The translations under genes and the position numbers were made by a program. Of a stretch of 32,165 bases of DNA, positions 8,890-15,645 are shown piece by piece. Position 1 is the stretch's first letter. Each line of letters opens with the position of its first letter. The stretch comes from Thermoanaerobaculia bacterium (GTDB taxonomy: Bacteria; Acidobacteriota; Thermoanaerobaculia; Multivoradales; JAHZIX01), in NCBI GenBank assembly GCA_027069135.1, contig JALXFE010000050.1:1-32165 (forward strand), given 5' to 3'. Below the pieces are notes generated by a model that saw only the letters and a program-made list of their open reading frames with translations, was not told the origin of the DNA and ran no database searches.

Positions 8890-9037
8890 CAGGAGAGGGA
8901 GTCCTGCAGCAACCCTGCGCCGAGCCGGCACTCGGCCGAATGGAGATTCATGGCATTCAGAAGTAGCCGCCCTTGTGAGTGAGGGCTAGAGCCCCATTGG
9001 AATTCCAATGAGGCGGTATTTACTTCTGAAGTGCCAT
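8890..9037 (+). other. Highly structured leader-like segment (candidate structured RNA)
   Basis: Five nested or adjacent perfect stems lie upstream of the first PilZ gene. They are CAGGA/TCCTG (8890-8906); GCCGAG/CTCGGC (8919-8936); an outer stem ATGGCATTCAGAAGTA (8950-8965) with TACTTCTGAAGTGCCAT (9021-9037), 16 pairs and one bulged base; CCGCC/GGCGG stacked inside it; and, in the closed loop, two abutting hairpins, GGGC-TAGA-GCCC (8983-8994) and CATTGGAATTCCAATG (8995-9010). It could be a cis-regulatory leader, an independent small RNA, or a small inverted-repeat element. TATATT at 8873-8878 could be a -10 box but has no clear -35. No known riboswitch signature was seen. Confidence 0.5.
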
Positions 9038-9068
9038 AAATTTGTCGGCATTGCCGGGAAGAGATTTT

Positions 9069-10313
9069 ATGCTGAGCGACCTAGAGCAATGGAAGATACC
9101 TCCGGAGTCGCGTCGGATTGCTCATCCGCAAAAGATATATCTGAAGTTTTCAAACTCAGATAGGTATATAGAGGAATACCTGGTAGATCTCTCGATGACG
9201 GGGATGTTCGTCCGTTGCTTGAATCCCGCACCACCAGGAACGATTCTCGAATTTCGGATGCGTCTGGTTGCAGGCGGCAAGAACGTCGAGGGTAAGGCGA
9301 CCGTCGTCTGGGTGAGGAATGAGCAACAAAGGCTCTCTCACCCCAAGGGCGTCGGTGTCCGATTCCTGGAGCTCAGCGACGAGAGCCGGACGCAGATTCG
9401 GGAGACGATCGAGCGTTACGCCCAAGACCCTGAATCTCCCGAAGAAATGAATACGCTCCGTTCTGTGGTGGAGGAAACTCTGGGTGAAGTGTTGGGCCCG
9501 GAGATCCGAGAGGGATCCGGCCCGTGGAAGGAGATGAAGCGCCCCGATCCTCCCGAAGCTGCGCCTCTTGCGGAGCTGCCGAAGCCGGTGACGCTTCCTT
9601 CTTCGGCCTCGAAGGCGAGGCCCGCGCCCCCACCCCGAAGAGGCGCTGTCGAAGAGGGCCGCGCGGCATCGATTCCGGAGCGGAAGATTCTCTGGATACC
9701 GCTGGCCGCGGTGGCGGGAGCCCTCGTGCTCTTGTTGTTGGGACTCGTGCTCCGCGATCGGCTGGCGACCGGCGGAGCCTCCCCCCAGGAGGAGGTAAGC
9801 TCTGCCGGCGAGGCGGGCGTTGAAGCGCCCGTAGAGACCGAGGAAGAAGCTCCGGAACCTCCCGACCGAGCGGAGCTTCGAGAAGAGGCCGGGGAGCTCG
9901 GCGAAGGGGTCGGAATCGAAGCCCCGAGTTCCGTGATCTCTTCGAGCACAGAGCCCCTTCCCCTCTCTCAACAAGAGGTCTTGCGCAATCAGGTCCACGC
10001 CTGGGCTCTCGCTTGGTCGAGTAAGGATGTTGACGCCTACCTCAGTTTTTACGCGCGGAATTTTTCTCCCGTCCGTGGTTTGAGCGGACCTCAATGGAGA
10101 CGGCAGCGTCGGGAAAGGATCTCGAAACCCCGTTATATCAACGTAGAGATCCGAAATCTTCAAGTCGACCTGCTGGATGCAGGGATGGCGCGAACGCGGT
10201 TCACTCAACTTTATCGTTCCGAGACTCTGGACGATTCGGTCTCGAAGATCCTCACATGGGAAAACAGGAGTGGAGAGTGGAAGATCACCGCCGAGCGTGT
10301 CTCGGTTGGCTAG
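9069..10313 (+). CDS. PilZ-domain membrane protein with NTF2/Cds6-like C-terminal domain (paralogue 1)
   Basis: A 414-residue protein in three parts. The N-terminal PilZ domain (to about residue 110) has the family's DLSMTG motif followed by MFVRC, then GKATVVWV and GVGVRFLEL, closest to the Myxococcus-type PilZ. The usual RxxxR motif is degenerate (RRIAHPQK), so c-di-GMP binding is doubtful. An acidic/proline-rich linker leads to one transmembrane helix (about 206-228), then another acidic linker, then an NTF2-like domain (about 305-414: WALAWSSKDVDAYLSFYA, FTQLYRSE, WKITAER) like that of Cds6-type proteins. A cytoplasmic PilZ and periplasmic C-terminus are expected. The ATG at 9069 has GGGAAGAG upstream; a TTG at 9042 is possible but lies right after the structured segment. 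Confidence 0.85.
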   Translation: MLSDLEQWKIPPESRRIAHPQKIYLKFSNSDRYIEEYLVDLSMTGMFVRCLNPAPPGTILEFRMRLVAGGKNVEGKATVVWVRNEQQRLSHPKGVGVRFLELSDESRTQIRETIERYAQDPESPEEMNTLRSVVEETLGEVLGPEIREGSGPWKEMKRPDPPEAAPLAELPKPVTLPSSASKARPAPPPRRGAVEEGRAASIPERKILWIPLAAVAGALVLLLLGLVLRDRLATGGASPQEEVSSAGEAGVEAPVETEEEAPEPPDRAELREEAGELGEGVGIEAPSSVISSSTEPLPLSQQEVLRNQVHAWALAWSSKDVDAYLSFYARNFSPVRGLSGPQWRRQRRERISKPRYINVEIRNLQVDLLDAGMARTRFTQLYRSETLDDSVSKILTWENRSGEWKITAERVSVG

Positions 10314-10366
10314 GTCTTCGGACTGATCGTTCCGGGAACCAAGAGGTCCCATGAGAAATCTCGATC

Positions 10367-11482
10367 ATGAGATCTGAAGCGGACTACCAACCGGTTTCAG
10401 TCGAAACTCGAAGGCTTCCACTCCTTCGAAGGGTTACCTTGTTGTACCAGGGGGAAGATGTACCCGTTGAGGAAATGGGTATCAATGTTTCAATGATGGG
10501 GATGTTCGTGCGCACCGACTCCCCCAGGGCAGTGGGCTCGTTGGCGAGATTCTCTCTCACTTTGGCGGATGGTGAGAAGCCCATCGAAGGGGCTGCAGAA
10601 GTGGTGTGGAGCCGTGGGGGCGAAGAGGGCGTTTCTGAGCCTCCGGGGATGGGGATGAGATTCCTGAAGGTCAGCGGTGAGGGCCGGCGCCGGATTCGAG
10701 AGGCCGTGGAGAGCTTGGTCGAAGAGACTTCAGCTCCGGCAGAGTTGAGGGACCTTCGGTTGGTCGTCGAGAAAACGCTGGAAGAAATTTTTGCTGCCCG
10801 TGACCAAGACCTGGAACTTAAGGGAGAGGCTCTTTCGATCAGGGTTTCTTCCGAAACGGAATCGGGGGCCTCGGTCGCAGATTCCGTCTTGGAGTCGAAA
10901 TGGCGGGGGAGACGAAAGCTCTTGTTTTTCCTAGCGCTAACCGCCCTGCTGATCGCGGGTCTAGGTTTTGTTGTGTGGACCCCGGAGTCCTCCTCTTCAT
11001 CACGAGGAATCCCTCCGAATTCTGTGTCAAAGTCCTATGGGGAGCAGAAGCCTGCACCGGTAGACGCCCCGGCGGGGCCTGAGGAGCCTTCTGGCCAGAC
11101 CGGGGAAAAAGTCGGGGAAAAGGCAGGAATTTCCGACCGAGAGCAGGCGGAGCAGATTCAATCCATGCTGGCAACCTGGGCCACGGCTTGGTCCCAACAA
11201 CGGGTTGAGGACTATTTGGCATATTATGCCCCGGAGTACCGACCTTTGGGCAATGTCTCTCGGGAGGAATGGGCGGATCAGCGACGAGCTCGAATCGCTG
11301 CCCCCGAGTTCATCCAGGTCTCCATCGTGGATCTCGACATTCGAGTTCAAGGGGAAAATCGAGCGGAAGCCGAGTTTCTGCAGAGCTATCGCAGCGATCG
11401 CTACCGAGATTCGGTACGCAAAGCCCTCGAGTTGGTGCGCCGCGAAGGGCGCTGGCAGATCCTGGCTGAACGAAATCTCTAA
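10367..11482 (+). CDS. PilZ-domain membrane protein with NTF2/Cds6-like C-terminal domain (paralogue 2)
   Basis: A 371-residue paralogue of the preceding gene, starting 53 bases after its stop. The order is the same: PilZ (NVSMMG then MFVRT, GAAEVVWS, GMGMRFLKV), a short acidic linker, one transmembrane helix (about 184-205), a Ser/Pro/Glu-rich linker, and an NTF2/Cds6-like domain (about 264-371: ATWATAWSQQRVEDYLAYYAPEY, FLQSYRSDRYRDSV, WQILAER). Arg spacing in the N-terminal motif is RxxxxR rather than RxxxR. The outer domains are alike while the linkers have diverged, which points to an old tandem duplication. Its stop overlaps that of ileS on the other strand. The two are probably co-transcribed. 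Partner and output are unknown. Confidence 0.85.
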   Translation: MRSEADYQPVSVETRRLPLLRRVTLLYQGEDVPVEEMGINVSMMGMFVRTDSPRAVGSLARFSLTLADGEKPIEGAAEVVWSRGGEEGVSEPPGMGMRFLKVSGEGRRRIREAVESLVEETSAPAELRDLRLVVEKTLEEIFAARDQDLELKGEALSIRVSSETESGASVADSVLESKWRGRRKLLFFLALTALLIAGLGFVVWTPESSSSSRGIPPNSVSKSYGEQKPAPVDAPAGPEEPSGQTGEKVGEKAGISDREQAEQIQSMLATWATAWSQQRVEDYLAYYAPEYRPLGNVSREEWADQRRARIAAPEFIQVSIVDLDIRVQGENRAEAEFLQSYRSDRYRDSVRKALELVRREGRWQILAERNL

Positions 11483-14310
11483 TCCAACCCCACCGCCTCG
11501 GCATCTCGATCGCTGAGCCATCCTCCGTCGCTGCGTTGGCGGACGGTTTCATCCCTGCGCCAGGATCTTTCACAGCGGGGTTCTTGGCGTAGATCGAGAA
11601 CTTCTAAGGGTTCACCTTCGGCTGAGAAAACAACCCTCGAGACCCCAAAGAGATCCGCAAGATCGGAGCGGAACTCGACCAAGAGGCCCTGTGGATCCGG
11701 GAGTTGGACTCCTGTATCCAGGGAGTTCTCGATTCCTTCCTGCCGGGAATTCTCGAGAGCCTTTAGAACTGTATCCCGGGTCTCGAGAACTTGCGCCCAC
11801 CGAGGATCGGCCGTCGCTTGGAACACGGGGAACGTCGTTATATGAACCGAAGCCCCTTCACCCTTGAGGGCCTGAAAGGCCTCGTCGGCGGTGTGGGGCA
11901 GGATCGGCGCGAGCAGAGTGATGAGGGACTCGGCGATCCGGGCCAAGACACTCTGGGTCGCCCGTCGCCGAGGGGAGTCGGCTCGATCACAATAGAGCCG
12001 ATCCTTCACGGCGTTGAGGTACACCGCTGAAAGCGTCTCGTTACAGAAGTCAAAGAGCAGCAAATGCGCCTGACGAAATTGAAAGTTCCGGTAGGCGCTC
12101 GTCACTTGTTTTCGCAACTCGTCGGCCTGATCCAAGGCCCAGGCATCCAACGAGGTCGGCGCGAGAGCTTCCGGGCCTGCAGCCGCCGGGTCGAAATCCT
12201 GGAGGTTGCTCAAGAGAAAGCGCAGAGTATTGCGCACCTTGCGGTAGGACTCGCCGGCAATCTCGAAGAAGCCCAGGTCTGCCTTGATGTCATTCTCGAA
12301 GGCGAGAGAGCTCACCCACCACCGGCAGACGTCGGCACCGAAATCTTTCAAGAGATCCTCGACCTCCAGAGCGTTGCCGAGGGATTTGCTCATCTTGCGG
12401 CCGTCTTTGTCGACGATGAAACCGTGGGTCAGGAGGTTCTTGAAGGGGGCCTGGCCCGTCACGCCCAGGGCCGGAAGGAGGGAGAGTTGGAACCAACCAC
12501 GATGTTGATCCGACCCCTCCAGATAGAGATCCGTCGGGAATCCCAGGCCGCGGCGGCGCATCACCGCATGCCAGGACGAGCCGGATTCAAACCAGACGTC
12601 GAAGATATCGTAGAGCTTGCTCAGCTCAGCGACGGTGAGACCCTCGGGGGCGTCCGGATCCTGCGTTGGGTCGTACGTGGCCAGAAGAGCTTCCGGTTCC
12701 TTGGTAAACCAGGCGTCGCTGCCTTCTTTCCCGAAGATTTCTGCAACCGCGCGGACAGAGGCCGCGGTAAGAAATACCGAGCCGTCCGCCCGGCGAAACG
12801 CCGGAATCGGTAGGCCCCAAGATCTTTGCCGAGAGATACACCAATCCGGACGGGATTCGAGCATGCCCCGCAGGCGCTTTTCTCCCCAGGCGGGAACGAA
12901 ACGGATCGTCTCGCAGGCCTCGCTGGAGAGCGCTCGCAGTGATTTTTTCTTCCGGCGGGTCGGCCGATCCACGCCGATGAACCATTGTTCCGTGCAACGG
13001 AAGATCACGGGAGTCTTGGACCGCCAATCGTGGGGATAGGAGTGGATGAAGTCCTTGTGCGAGTAAAGATGGCCACTTTCCCGCAGGCGCTCGATGATTT
13101 TGGCGTTGGCGTCCCAAACACTCAAACCCCGGAGCCAATCGGGAACCGTGTCGTCGAAGGTTCCGTCGCCTCGCACCGGCGAATACGGGGGCACGCCTTC
13201 CTTGAGACCGGTGAGGAAATCGTCCTGACCGTGACCGGGAGCCGTATGCACCAACCCGGTGCCATCCTCCAGCGTTACGTATTCCGCGGCGACGATGCGG
13301 CCGCCGTCGTCGCAGAAAGGGTGCTCATACTCGAGGCCGACGAGGGCTACTCCGGAAACCTCGGCGAGGACCTTGGAGGTCTCCCCGCCGCCGGCCTTGG
13401 CCACCGCCTTCAGGAGCTCTTGGGCCACTACGGTGAGGCGGTCACCGAGGCGGACCAGCACGTAGCGGTGCAGGGGGTGGACCGCGATGAGGCGGTTGGC
13501 GGGTAGAGTCCAGGGGGTCGTGGTCCAGATCATCAGAGAAACGTCCTGGCAAGCCTCGATCCCGAAAGCTCGATGGACCGCAGAGCCGTCCCGGGTAGTA
13601 AAGCAGACGAAGATGGAAGGATCCTCCCGATCCTGGTACTCCAATTCTGCTTCCGCCAGCGCCGTCTCGTTGGCGATAGACCAATGCACCGGCTTGAGAT
13701 CGCGAAATGCCAAATCCTGATCCACTAGATCGGCGAAGACTTCGAGGACCGCCTTTTCGTAGGCCGGCACCATGGTGAGATAGGGATGGTCGTAGTCCGC
13801 GAGAGTCAGGAGGCGCTCCATTTGTCCCGCTTGCAGCTTCTTGTGTTTCTCGGCGTATTGGGCGCACTCCCGGCGGATCGCCATCCGTCGATGATCTTCT
13901 GGCAGAGAATTGATCTTCTCGATCTTTCCGGATTCGACCAAGCCGGCGACGACCCGATGCTCGATGGGAAGGCCATGACAATCCCAACCGGGGACGTAGG
14001 CGCAGCGTTCGCCGCCGAGGTTTCGGCTGCGGACGACGATGTCCTTGAGGACCTTGTTGAGCAGATGCCCGACGTGGATATGGCCGTTCGCATAGGGAGG
14101 GCCGTCGTGAAAGACGAACGGAGGATCCTCGGAACGAGCACTGAGGACCTGTTCGTAAAGGCCTTCCCTTTTCCAGCGCTTCAAACTTTGGGGCTCGTTT
14201 TGCGCCAGGTTGGCTCGCATGGGAAAAGAGGTCCGAGGGAGGTTCAGACTTTTCTTGTAACGCTTTTTCCGTTCCGCTGCTTCCCGGTCCTCTGAGCGTG
14301 TTTCCGTCAT
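11479..14310 (-). CDS. ileS: Isoleucyl-tRNA synthetase
   Basis: A 943-residue class Ia synthetase that charges tRNA-Ile. PYANGHIHVGHLLNKV holds the HIGH-like motif. PGWDCHGLPIE, the editing domain (TTTPWTLPANRL, HTAPGHGQDDF), WCISRQRSWGLPIP and WFESGSSWH follow, and KMSKS is at residues 639-643 (GRKMSKSLGN). An anticodon-binding helical domain closes the protein. The C-terminal region aligned with the usual four-cysteine zinc ribbon keeps only one Cys (RCERSW, then LSDRDAEAV), so that zinc site is probably lost. The ATG at 14310 is chosen because MTETRSEDREA leads directly into the family N-terminus; an upstream in-frame ATG at 14427 would extend it through a MITE-like element. No T-box was seen. 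Confidence 0.96.
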   Translation of the reverse strand: MTETRSEDREAAERKKRYKKSLNLPRTSFPMRANLAQNEPQSLKRWKREGLYEQVLSARSEDPPFVFHDGPPYANGHIHVGHLLNKVLKDIVVRSRNLGGERCAYVPGWDCHGLPIEHRVVAGLVESGKIEKINSLPEDHRRMAIRRECAQYAEKHKKLQAGQMERLLTLADYDHPYLTMVPAYEKAVLEVFADLVDQDLAFRDLKPVHWSIANETALAEAELEYQDREDPSIFVCFTTRDGSAVHRAFGIEACQDVSLMIWTTTPWTLPANRLIAVHPLHRYVLVRLGDRLTVVAQELLKAVAKAGGGETSKVLAEVSGVALVGLEYEHPFCDDGGRIVAAEYVTLEDGTGLVHTAPGHGQDDFLTGLKEGVPPYSPVRGDGTFDDTVPDWLRGLSVWDANAKIIERLRESGHLYSHKDFIHSYPHDWRSKTPVIFRCTEQWFIGVDRPTRRKKKSLRALSSEACETIRFVPAWGEKRLRGMLESRPDWCISRQRSWGLPIPAFRRADGSVFLTAASVRAVAEIFGKEGSDAWFTKEPEALLATYDPTQDPDAPEGLTVAELSKLYDIFDVWFESGSSWHAVMRRRGLGFPTDLYLEGSDQHRGWFQLSLLPALGVTGQAPFKNLLTHGFIVDKDGRKMSKSLGNALEVEDLLKDFGADVCRWWVSSLAFENDIKADLGFFEIAGESYRKVRNTLRFLLSNLQDFDPAAAGPEALAPTSLDAWALDQADELRKQVTSAYRNFQFRQAHLLLFDFCNETLSAVYLNAVKDRLYCDRADSPRRRATQSVLARIAESLITLLAPILPHTADEAFQALKGEGASVHITTFPVFQATADPRWAQVLETRDTVLKALENSRQEGIENSLDTGVQLPDPQGLLVEFRSDLADLFGVSRVVFSAEGEPLEVLDLRQEPRCERSWRRDETVRQRSDGGWLSDRDAEAVGLD

Positions 14311-14360
14311 GATGGGTCTTCCGTGGTTGTCTCGGGGTTTCCTGAAAATGCGGTGTTGCC

Positions 14361-14524
14361 TAACAGCCCGTAGCAAAAGTCGAACCGCGCTCCGAGCGGT
14401 TCTATCCGGCCGAATCTTCGTTGTCAAACCTCGATGATTCCCGAATCATCTGCGGTTTTCCGCCTTGATTCGGCTCGAATATTCCTCGCTCTCGCTAGCG
14501 CCCGACTTCTGCCACGGGCTGCTA
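14361..14524. mobile_element. MITE-like element with TA-flanked inverted repeats
   Basis: A 164-bp unit between ileS and the Fur-family gene. Its ends are 22-base inverted repeats that differ at three positions, all A/G changes. The core is CAGCCCGTAGCAAAAGTCG on the left, and on the right the reverse complement of CAGCCCGTGGCAGAAGTCG. Each end finishes in TA, as expected for IS630/Tc1-type target duplication. The interior has no gene but carries hairpins: AACCGC/GCGGTT (14383-14401), GATGATTC/GAATCATC (14433-14450), GCGG/CCGC with a TTTT loop (about 14452-14463) and ATTCG/CGAAT (about 14468-14480). It is probably a non-autonomous transposon remnant. It lies in the ileS upstream region and could shape that leader. 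Confidence 0.55.
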
Positions 14525-14532
14525 AAACAGAA

Positions 14533-14558
14533 CCGGCCTCGCCGTTGGGCGAGGCCGG
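14533..14558 (-). terminator. Rho-independent terminator on the minus strand
   Basis: A perfect 11-bp GC stem (CCGGCCTCGCC at 14533-14543 with GGCGAGGCCGG at 14548-14558) and a 4-base loop. Read on the minus strand it is followed by TTCTGTTTTA, a fair U-tract. It therefore ends transcripts coming from the Fur-family gene, whose stop is at 14692. The U-tract abuts the edge of the MITE-like element. Confidence 0.75.
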
Positions 14559-14691
14559 ACTCAAGTACACCTTGCGCAGCGCCTCGCCTAGCTGGGCCTC
14601 GTAATGCCGATGTCGGCGATGCGGATGTGGGCTGCTGAGCTCATAGGCGACAGAATGATGGAAAGTCCGCCGGTCGTCAAGGGGGGCCTAC

Positions 14692-15063
14692 TCATGGGGC
14701 ACAGCCGGAGCACAGGCCATAGAGGATGATCTCGTGAGACTCGAGGCGAAATCCCCGCGGTGTGAGCTCTTTGAGGCTCCCAGGACAATCCTCGATATCG
14801 AAGACGCTGTCACAGGAGCGGCAGTGGAAGTGATGGTGGTGGTCTTTGTCGGCCATTTCGTAGCGACTGGGGGCTCCGGGTAAGTCCACCACCTGTAGCC
14901 AGCCGTCCTCGAGAAGAGCGCGAACACCGCGATACACCGTGGCGATTCCTAAGCTCGGAACCTCTCCCTGAGCCGCCTCGAGAATCTCCTGAGGGCTCAG
15001 GGGCCGGCCAGCGGCTTCGAGGGCGTCACGAATCGCCGAACGTTGCTGAGTCTTGCGCTGCAT
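14692..15063 (-). CDS. Fur-family metal-responsive transcriptional regulator
   Basis: A 123-residue DNA-binding repressor. The N-terminal winged helix contains LSPQEILEAA and the recognition helix segment GIATVYRGVRALLEDGWL. The dimer/metal part has a His cluster, HHHHFHCRSC (His75-78, His80, Cys81, Cys84), and a second zinc pair Cys118/Cys121 (LCSGCAP) at the very end. Length and ligands fit Fur, Zur or PerR, and sequence alone does not settle which. The ATG at 15063 is set by GGAGAGGGAAG directly upstream. It is divergent from the Cys/His-rich protein and TonB receptor across a 73-bp gap, so it may control them. No clear Fur or Zur box palindrome was found there. Confidence 0.92.
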   Translation of the reverse strand: MQRKTQQRSAIRDALEAAGRPLSPQEILEAAQGEVPSLGIATVYRGVRALLEDGWLQVVDLPGAPSRYEMADKDHHHHFHCRSCDSVFDIEDCPGSLKELTPRGFRLESHEIILYGLCSGCAP

Positions 15064-15065
15064 AT

Positions 15066-15076
15066 CTTCCCTCTCC
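15066..15076 (-). promoter_or_regulatory. Ribosome-binding site fixing the Fur-family start
   Basis: On the minus strand GGAGAGGGAAG lies two bases before the ATG at 15063. It supports this start over the open frame that continues back to 15291 through the divergent gene. Confidence 0.65.
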
Positions 15077-15136
15077 GTACAGCAAGAATACCCTATCTGG
15101 CTCCTTCCAAGGGTGACCTGCAGTATCCTTTCAGGG

Positions 15137-15541
15137 ATGAGATCTCCGCGCTTCATCCTGCGTTGTCTTGCCATGTCGGGGTTGGTCTTGGCCCTTGCCG
15201 CTGGCCCGCTGGCAGCGCTGCGCCCGAAGCCGAAGTCGCCGTGCTGCTGTGGCTCGCAATGCTTCATGGAGTGTGCCCGGGATGCCGACAAGCGTCTCCA
15301 AGGTTCCGGTGGCCACCATGAGCACGAAGCTGCATCTACCCTGAATGCGGAGATCTCCTGTCCCGCCGCCTGCCCTGCTTCGCTGACCTCCTCGGCTGGA
15401 AGCTCCTCGTTAGCGGTCTTGCTTTCGAGAAGGCCCGAAATCCATTCCGGCCCCCGGCTCGGGAGCCTGCGTCCGAGGAAGCTTGGGATTCAGACGCGGA
15501 TGGATTCCGGGATCTTGGCTCGAGGCCCACCTACTCACTGA
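15137..15541 (+). CDS. Secreted Cys/His-rich protein upstream of TonB receptor
   Basis: A 134-residue protein with no recognised family. From the ATG at 15137 it has a positively charged start and hydrophobic core (MSGLVLALAAGPLAA), a likely signal peptide. The mature part holds PCCCGSQCFMEC, then GGHHEHE, then CPAAC, all plausible metal ligands. The C-terminal half is rich in Ser, Arg and Pro. It lies between a divergent Fur-family regulator and a TonB-dependent receptor 104 bases downstream, which suggests an exported metal-binding accessory of that uptake locus; this is inference from context. The ribosome-binding site is weak, and a second possible start is the Met at 15174. Confidence 0.62.
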   Translation: MRSPRFILRCLAMSGLVLALAAGPLAALRPKPKSPCCCGSQCFMECARDADKRLQGSGGHHEHEAASTLNAEISCPAACPASLTSSAGSSSLAVLLSRRPEIHSGPRLGSLRPRKLGIQTRMDSGILARGPPTH

Positions 15542-15579
15542 TTTTCCGCCCTTCACCCAACAAGTTGTAGAGCCTGTGG

Positions 15580-15622
15580 AGCCCGAGATTGGCCTTGGGT
15601 CTGCAGTGTATTGGGCTTTTTG
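15580..15622 (+). promoter_or_regulatory. Possible attenuator-like hairpin before the TonB receptor
   Basis: AGCCC (15580-15584) can pair with GGGCT (15613-15617), followed directly by a run of T. The stem is only 5 bp and the loop long, so this is a weak candidate for a terminator of the preceding gene or an attenuator. No cobalamin-box sequence was seen. Confidence 0.25.
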
Positions 15623-15645
15623 TTTCCAGTGAAAAGGTGTAAATC

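Noticed and set aside
8880-9068. c-di-GMP (GEMM) riboswitch before the PilZ genes
   Set aside because: The conserved GEMM core could not be matched; the fold is a different, closed multi-branch one.
9156-10352. A 398-codon minus-strand open frame opposite the first PilZ gene
   Set aside because: It is a shadow of the PilZ gene, low in known motifs and rich in Arg, Ser and Gly, typical of an antisense frame.
14311-14530. T-box leader upstream of ileS
   Set aside because: No T-box antiterminator sequence (TGGNACCGCG) is present on the minus strand; the inverted ends and TA borders fit a MITE better.
15064-15136. Fur or Zur operator between the divergent genes
   Set aside because: No palindrome resembling a Fur, Zur or PerR box was visible; autoregulation remains only a guess from layout.
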